A stretch of 10,231 nucleotides of DNA from Acidimicrobiaceae bacterium (GTDB lineage: Bacteria; Actinomycetota; Acidimicrobiia; Acidimicrobiales; RAAP-2), in assembly GCA_003164275.1 (NCBI GenBank), contig PLSY01000011.1, forward strand, positions 1 to 10,231, given 5' to 3'. A model generated the notes under the pieces. The model was given only the letters and a program-made list of their open reading frames with translations. It ran no database searches and was not told the DNA's origin. Below are positions 6,775-10,231 of this stretch, piece by piece (the stretch's first letter is position 1; every line of letters begins with the position of its first letter). The position numbers and the translations under genes were made by a program.

Positions 6775-8029
6775 CAGCCGCTCCGTTGGAATCTTGTCTC
6801 CATGTCGAACGGATCTGCGTACCGTGAAGTCCGTCGGAGAGATCCGCGAGGAACCCCCAAACCCTGTTCCATCGATACCCGAGGGGGACAAGGCCAGACG
6901 ACCCATTCCACGCCCTGAGGCGAGCCGGATTATTGAATCGCGCCTGGCTTCTCTTGTGGTCGAGCTCACGATTGCGCACCAATTCGATCGCCCTCGCCTC
7001 ATTGAATTTGCCATTCGGGATCGATGCGACTTGTTCGCACCAGGCGGATACAAACCGATACGTAGGCCCTGCACTCCCACCTGCGGTACGCACGCTCTTC
7101 CAGAACGGACGCAGATCCGACGACCATGCCTGGATCACTTTGCTATCGCATTCTCGAATCCAGGCATCCATTTCATCGCGGAGAACGTCTGTCCTCTCCG
7201 GGTCACCCAACTCACGGTCGTTCCGTTGTGTGGAGAGAAGGAGGTTGTAGAGGATGGATGCTCCGTGCATGGCCATCGAGAAGGATCGCGCGTGGTCCAC
7301 CAGTTCCTCGGTCGCTGGGTCCGTGTCTTGGGGAAGTGGTTGGTCCCAGAACGCGTCTCTCGAGATTTCCAGTCCCGTGTGGAGCGCACGGACATAGGCG
7401 GTGAGGAGAGTGGGCCCGGTACGGATTTCAGTTGACAGCACTCGCTCAGAGAGCCAATCCGACTCCTCTCGGGTCAGAGTGAAATTGACTTCACCGAATG
7501 CGAAGAACTCGTTTGGAGGTTCGGGCATGTCGCGATGCCAGTACGAGCGGCCCCGGACATTCACCTCTCCCTCGTCTTCCCGTACGTGACCTTCTGCGGC
7601 TGCTGCCTTTCCGTACTGTGCAAGCGTCAGTCCCGATGATAGGAAGATCTCGTATTGGGCGAGGCCGGTCCAATAGATGGCCGATGGGAGCGTCTTGATG
7701 TCCTTGCCCGATTGTCGTCCGATCAGGCCCTCGAGATCTCCTCCGTTTCGCAACGCCCCGATCAGTTTCTTCTCGAAGACCTCACCCCGGGCCACGAGTT
7801 GGGGCCGTCGCGTTGACTCAGCCCGTTGGTAGATCCAGGGGATGAACAAGAAGTACCGGGCACGGGTCTGAATGGTTGACGTACCGGGGAAGAGGCGGTT
7901 GCTAATCGCATCCCTGACCGTGCCGATGCCAAGGTCATCAACTGTGCCCCGATCAGACATGAACTGCATCAGCTCTCGTACTTGGCGCTGTTCCTCCTCG
8001 CTGAAGTCAAGCCACCCGAAGAAACTCAT
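6761..8029 (-). CDS. DUF6361 family protein, 422 aa
   Basis: The N-terminus carries the family signature: 'FFGWLDFSEEE' right after the start, then 'TVDDLGIGTVRDA' (~29-41), then 'LFPGTSTIQTRARYFLF' (~46-62) and 'PWIY'. The rest is mostly soluble helical sequence; the C-terminal part has 'LDHKRSQARFNNPARLRAW' followed by a 'YRWNRVWGFLADL' segment, also typical of the family as I recall it. Biochemistry is unknown; I see no nuclease or nucleotide-binding motif. The ATG at 8029 has GGGGAG upstream with a short 3-nt spacer, and the protein begins exactly where the signature begins, so the start is firm. It is the first of three overlapping genes (DUF6361, PLD, helicase). This gene order suggests a dedicated partner, for example a sensor, clamp or scaffold for the nuclease-helicase pair. 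The family call is strong; the role is inferred from context only. Confidence 0.88.
   Translation of the reverse strand: MSFFGWLDFSEEEQRQVRELMQFMSDRGTVDDLGIGTVRDAISNRLFPGTSTIQTRARYFLFIPWIYQRAESTRRPQLVARGEVFEKKLIGALRNGGDLEGLIGRQSGKDIKTLPSAIYWTGLAQYEIFLSSGLTLAQYGKAAAAEGHVREDEGEVNVRGRSYWHRDMPEPPNEFFAFGEVNFTLTREESDWLSERVLSTEIRTGPTLLTAYVRALHTGLEISRDAFWDQPLPQDTDPATEELVDHARSFSMAMHGASILYNLLLSTQRNDRELGDPERTDVLRDEMDAWIRECDSKVIQAWSSDLRPFWKSVRTAGGSAGPTYRFVSAWCEQVASIPNGKFNEARAIELVRNRELDHKRSQARFNNPARLRAWNGSSGLVPLGYRWNRVWGFLADLSDGLHGTQIRSTWRQDSNGAADAED
6781..6784 (-). promoter_or_regulatory. Shine-Dalgarno GGAG deciding the ATG start of the PLD gene
   Basis: GGAG on the - strand lies 6 nt before the ATG at 6774 and within the DUF6361 coding end. 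It supports the short PLD reading (609 aa) over the open frame extending to 7080. Confidence 0.55.
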
Positions 8030-8032
8030 GCA

Positions 8033-8038
8033 CTCCCC
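8033..8038 (-). promoter_or_regulatory. Shine-Dalgarno GGGGAG of the DUF6361 gene
   Basis: GGGGAG on the - strand lies 3 nt before the ATG at 8029. There is no TAnnnT at the leaderless spacing here, unlike the 282-aa gene upstream. That fits DUF6361 being an internal cistron of a transcript started further upstream. Confidence 0.45.
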
Positions 8039-8080
8039 GACTCACGCAATATCAACTCGGCGGCCACGCTACATCCAGAG

Positions 8081-8105
8081 GAATCACCGGCATCGACCGG
8101 TATTC
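8081..8105 (-). terminator. Hairpin at the 3' end of the 282-aa gene (weak terminator or attenuator)
   Basis: On the - strand GAATACCGG and CCGGTGATTC pair over 9 bp with one bulged base around a 6-nt loop, beginning inside the TGA of the 282-aa gene. No U-tract follows. It may reduce rather than abolish read-through into DUF6361, or stabilise a processed 3' end. Confidence 0.3.
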
Positions 8106-8952
8106 ACACGTGGGCAACCGGCCCAGACTGCTCAATTGAAAACCTGAGTTCAGTCGGCGATGGAACGTGAAGATGCTTCACCAGCGTCGTGATCACAAGC
8201 AAGACGGGCTCGACGATAGCGAGGGGATCGTCCCATTCGGCCCGGTAGGTGCCGCCGACGACCCTCCAACCAAGTTCGACCATCGCGCTCGAGTCGACTT
8301 CCTCTTCGCCAGACAACTGAACGGACAGGTTGCCGACGCTGTCGACCTCGAATTCGATCCTGAAGGAATCCTCTGCACCGGTCCCCTGCATTGTGAGGAT
8401 GCAGTCGTGATCGATAATCATGCGGCCGAGGTCACCCGCCAATTCGGTCGAGAACTCGTCGAAGCGCGCTGAGCTGTGCCAGAGACCGTCGTCGACCAAG
8501 GTCGTCGGTTCGTTGACCAGCTTCAACGCCACCACGGCTGCTCGGTCGGACCTCACTGTCTCGTCAGTGTGCGTCAGGGAGGCAGACAGCCCGATGCACA
8601 GGGCTGCGATCCGCCGCATCCAGCGTTCCACCTCCGTAGCGGCAACCGAACTCGCCTCGAGTGCTGCCTCCAGCTTCTCTTCTGATGTCGCGTCGAACTC
8701 CTGGCGAAGCAGCAGCAGGACAGTGTCAGCCGCATTGCACGAGTCGGTGCAGCTATCCCCCATCATACGAACGGCAGTGAAGAGACCTGGGGCTGGCGTG
8801 TTGCCTTCCATCGGCGCCATCATGAGATCTTGCGCCTCGGCGGCCAGACCGCGCCCGATGAGCCAGTTCTGGGTGGCTCTCGCTGCTCGCTGATTCGCCT
8901 GCCAGCGAATGTCCTCCCTCGATTCTTCGAGGAAGAGAATCTCGTCACTCAT
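8104..8952 (-). CDS. Hypothetical protein, 282 aa, C-terminus faintly TY-Chap/YbjN-like
   Basis: No firm family. Residues ~1-50 are charged and helical; ~85-125 form further helices containing 'EKLEAALEASSVAATEVERW'. The last ~85 residues alternate strand-like segments ('FRIEFEVDSVGNLSVQLSGE') with 'VELGWRVVGG...W' and a helix plus 'VPSPTELRFSI'. That layout recalls actinobacterial TY-Chap/YbjN-type domains, in which an LGW turn precedes a Trp and a helix ending in a P..L motif. This resemblance is weak and from memory. No catalytic motif, signal peptide or membrane helix is seen. The ATG at 8952 lies 6 nt after TAGAGT, has no Shine-Dalgarno and fits a leaderless start. It lies 74 bp upstream of DUF6361 on the same strand, so it is plausibly the first gene of the defence-like operon, perhaps a chaperone or regulator. 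The 3' hairpin leaves independent transcription possible. Confidence 0.75.
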   Translation of the reverse strand: MSDEILFLEESREDIRWQANQRAARATQNWLIGRGLAAEAQDLMMAPMEGNTPAPGLFTAVRMMGDSCTDSCNAADTVLLLLRQEFDATSEEKLEAALEASSVAATEVERWMRRIAALCIGLSASLTHTDETVRSDRAAVVALKLVNEPTTLVDDGLWHSSARFDEFSTELAGDLGRMIIDHDCILTMQGTGAEDSFRIEFEVDSVGNLSVQLSGEEEVDSSAMVELGWRVVGGTYRAEWDDPLAIVEPVLLVITTLVKHLHVPSPTELRFSIEQSGPVAHV

Positions 8953-8958
8953 CCAAGC

Positions 8959-8989
8959 ACTCTAAGGGACTGGTTCCGGCTTGGTTCAA
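8959..8989 (-). promoter_or_regulatory. Putative leaderless promoter of the 282-aa gene and perhaps the whole operon
   Basis: On the - strand a -35-like TTGAAC (8984-8989) and a -10-like TAGAGT (8959-8964) are separated by 19 nt. The -10 ends 6 nt before the ATG at 8952, so the transcript would start at or beside the start codon. The spacer is slightly longer than ideal. Confidence 0.45.
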
Positions 8990-9035
8990 GGCAGCCATTT
9001 GTGGATCAATCCGAAAGCCGGACACACCCTTCGGT

Positions 9036-9041
9036 TACGTT
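9036..9041 (+). promoter_or_regulatory. -10-like hexamer TACGTT, putative leaderless promoter of the NERD gene
   Basis: TACGTT fits TAnnnT and ends 6 nt before the ATG at 9048. Only a weak AGG abuts the start codon. No clear -35 box is visible. It would be divergent from, and share 95 bp with, the promoter of the 282-aa gene. Confidence 0.4.
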
Positions 9042-9047
9042 CCTAGG

Positions 9048-9932
9048 ATGGCAAACAGCAGGGTGCTCAACGTGCGAAAGCCGGATGTCTGCACGATGTG
9101 CCGAACGGCGATTCAGCGTGGCGAAGCGGCGTGGTGGGATGCCGATGCCAAGGTCGTATGGTGCCTCAAGGGCCGAGGCGATGAGCCTTCGAATGCGGGA
9201 GCATTCGACGTGGACGCCGGCACCACCGAGCCGCCTGAGTCTCCCCCGCCAACACTTGGTCCGATCCCAACGTTCCAGCCCGTCGACCGAGGAGATGCCG
9301 GCGGATCGGCCCAGAGAGAGTTCGATCGCAGACACCAATCCGAGATCCGTCGACTCCAGGAGCGATGGGGGCGCCTCTCCGGGGTGGCCAGGTTCTTCCA
9401 TGAGGATGCTAACTCCACGACCGCCTACGCCAAGGGGGCCGCCGGCGAGCGCAGGGCCGCCGGATTCCTCGAGCGCACTGTCGGTGGCTCGGGAATCGTG
9501 CTGCACGATAGGACCGTACCCGGCACCAAGGGCAACATCGACCACATCGTCGTAGCGACGTCAGGGGTCTGGATCGTCGATGCCAAGAACTACAAGGGCA
9601 AGGTCGAGCAACGGGACGTCGGGGGCATCTTCAAGACGGACCTCCGCCTCTATGTGGGCGGAAGAGACCGGACCTCGATTGCCGAAGGTCTGGGCTGGCA
9701 AGTCCTTGCCGTCGCAATGGCCCTCGAAGACCCTGACATCCCGATCCGCCCAGCGCTCTTGTTCGTGGAGAGCGACTGGGGACTCTTCCCCCGGACGTTC
9801 GAGCAGTCTGGCGCCCTGATCGCCACACCGAAGAAGTTGGCTGCCCAAATCACCACGCCCGGTCCACTGGCGGGGTCAATCATCGAGGGTGTCGCCGCCT
9901 TGCTTGCACGGGCGCTTCCAGCGAAGCGATGA
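9048..9932 (+). CDS. NERD (nuclease-related) domain protein with N-terminal Cys knuckle, 294 aa
   Basis: The N-terminus has CxxC (C15, C18) and a further cysteine, C39, in 'VVWC'. This looks like a treble-clef-type zinc knuckle, but no fourth cysteine follows. A Pro/Gly-rich linker (~42-85) and a charged helix (~90-115, 'REFDRRHQSEIRRLQERW') lead to the NERD domain at ~127-240. Its landmarks are 'KGAAGERRAAGFLE' with E134, 'KGNIDHIVV' with D165, and 'IVDAKNYKGKV' with D178 and K180. Together these match the PD-(D/E)xK-like core (E...D...DxK), so the catalytic residues appear intact. NERD proteins are thought to be nucleases or nucleic-acid processing factors and often occur near mobile or defence genes. 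It is divergent from the 282-aa/DUF6361/PLD/helicase block across 95 bp and may be an independent neighbour. The start follows a -10-like hexamer at leaderless spacing. The family call is confident; activity is inferred. Confidence 0.9.
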   Translation: MANSRVLNVRKPDVCTMCRTAIQRGEAAWWDADAKVVWCLKGRGDEPSNAGAFDVDAGTTEPPESPPPTLGPIPTFQPVDRGDAGGSAQREFDRRHQSEIRRLQERWGRLSGVARFFHEDANSTTAYAKGAAGERRAAGFLERTVGGSGIVLHDRTVPGTKGNIDHIVVATSGVWIVDAKNYKGKVEQRDVGGIFKTDLRLYVGGRDRTSIAEGLGWQVLAVAMALEDPDIPIRPALLFVESDWGLFPRTFEQSGALIATPKKLAAQITTPGPLAGSIIEGVAALLARALPAKR

Positions 9933-9951
9933 CTGACCACGGCCAGTCATC
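9928..9951 (+). terminator. Perfect 8-bp hairpin overlapping the NERD stop codon
   Basis: GATGACTG (9928-9935) and CAGTCATC (9944-9951) pair perfectly around an 8-nt loop. The left arm contains the TGA at 9930-9932. TAAGGG rather than a U-run follows, so if it terminates it does so as a non-canonical, U-poor terminator. Confidence 0.4.
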
Positions 9952-10078
9952 TAAGGGACCGAAGATCCGGTCAATTCCAAGCATCCAGTGGAGCAATCTG
10001 GAGCGGAGTTGCCAGGACTCGCCCATTGGTCGGTCAGCACCAACGAGATCTGGATCTACTGCTGACTCCCGAGTGGTC

Positions 10079-10094
10079 CCGAGGGGCTCCTCGG
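10079..10094. repeat. Short perfect hairpin CCGAGG-GGCT-CCTCGG
   Basis: A 6-bp GC-rich stem with a 4-nt loop, 146 nt after the NERD stop. No U-run follows on the + strand, and the - strand has none either. Its function is unclear; it may be a terminator for a gene lying outside. Confidence 0.35.
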
Positions 10095-10102
10095 AGGATC
10101 TC

Positions 10103-10146
10103 GGCCTATATCTGGGCCTATATTTTCGAGTCCGACATTGTCCGAC
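10103..10146. repeat. Two pairs of short direct repeats (GGCCTATAT x2; GTCCGAC x2)
   Basis: GGCCTATAT occurs at 10103-10111 and 10115-10123 (period 12). GTCCGAC occurs at 10130-10136 and 10140-10146 (period 10). The near-helical-turn spacing and the AT-rich patch would suit a protein-binding or promoter region, but no adjoining gene is visible. Confidence 0.4.
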
Positions 10147-10231
10147 CCTGCTACATCGTGCCTGGCAGGCCACTTGCGTGTTCGGAGATCCGTGCCTGAG
10201 TCCCGCGATTCGCTGGTTAGCAGTGAGTCCG

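Larger units (their letters stand above)
9952..10231. other. Intergenic right flank without a supported gene
   Basis: No open frame here has convincing protein-like content or start signals. The stretch holds a small hairpin at 10079-10094 and two pairs of short direct repeats at 10103-10146, in a locally AT-richer patch. A gene beginning beyond the window could have its regulatory region here. Confidence 0.4.

Noticed and set aside
6775..7080. 102-codon N-terminal extension of the PLD protein
   Set aside because: It lies entirely antiphase within the DUF6361 coding region, is Arg/Ser-rich and unlike a domain, and the ATG at 6774 has a proper Shine-Dalgarno.
6596..7435. 279-codon open frame on the + strand
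   Set aside because: It is antisense to the PLD and DUF6361 genes, which have clear family motifs. Its translation is Arg/Ser/Pro-rich with no recognisable pattern, typical of a shadow frame in GC-rich DNA.
1844..8952. Assignment to DISARM, BREX, Hachiman or Druantia
   Set aside because: There is no DUF1998 gene, methyltransferase, PglZ/BrxC-like gene or DUF1837 gene among the visible genes. Only the helicase-plus-PLD theme is shared with DISARM.
10121..10160. tRNA T-arm-like stretch (TTCGAGTCC)
   Set aside because: No matching T-stem, acceptor stem or anticodon arm can be drawn around it.
9880..10173. 97-codon open frame on the - strand
   Set aside because: It overlaps the NERD 3' end, is Arg-rich, and lacks a Shine-Dalgarno or recognisable motif; the right flank is better left as non-coding.
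1..10231. CRISPR arrays, insertion sequences, phage integrase or toxin-antitoxin pair
   Set aside because: I saw no regularly spaced repeats, transposase or integrase motifs, or pairs of small overlapping genes.

Overview
This window reads as an accessory, defence-island-like segment of a fairly GC-rich (about 60% by eye) bacterial chromosome. An actinobacterium is the best guess. The protein families are common there. Three genes (the 362-aa, 282-aa and NERD genes) have a TAnnnT -10-like hexamer exactly 6 nt before an ATG with no good Shine-Dalgarno, the usual actinobacterial layout for leaderless transcripts. The assignment is an inference; no rRNA or tRNA gene is present to anchor it.

Layout, left to right. 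(1) 1-585, + strand: C-terminal part of an SMC-like/AAA_13-type ATPase that runs in from outside the window. (2) 600-1688, - strand: a 362-aa protein of unknown function, convergent with gene 1. (3) 1689-1843: a 155-bp gap with a 13-nt imperfect inverted repeat. (4) 1844-8029, - strand: a tight block, transcribed right to left, of DUF6361 protein -> dual-HKD phospholipase-D-type nuclease -> 1034-aa SNF2-like helicase. These genes overlap by 14 nt and 4 nt, and each has a recognisable Shine-Dalgarno. (5) 8104-8952, - strand: a 282-aa protein, 74 bp upstream of DUF6361, with its own promoter-like sequence and a C-terminus faintly like actinobacterial TY-Chap/YbjN-type domains. (6) 8953-9047: a 95-bp divergent promoter region. 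(7) 9048-9932, + strand: a NERD-family (PD-(D/E)xK) nuclease-like protein with an N-terminal cysteine knuckle. (8) 9933-10231: no supported gene; several short hairpins and direct repeats.

The core is the DUF6361 / PLD / helicase block. A large helicase translationally coupled to a two-HKD nuclease recalls the PLD-plus-helicase logic of DISARM. No DUF1998 gene (DrmB) or DNA methyltransferase is visible, and DUF6361 takes the third place. I infer a nucleic-acid-targeting anti-mobile-element system: the helicase would translocate or remodel DNA, the PLD protein would cut it, and DUF6361 would be an essential partner of unknown biochemistry. The upstream 282-aa gene may be its first gene. A second nuclease gene (NERD) lies divergently, and a truncated SMC-like ATPase lies on the other side, which fits a defence island. 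The family calls come from motif recognition by eye; the system-level role is inference.
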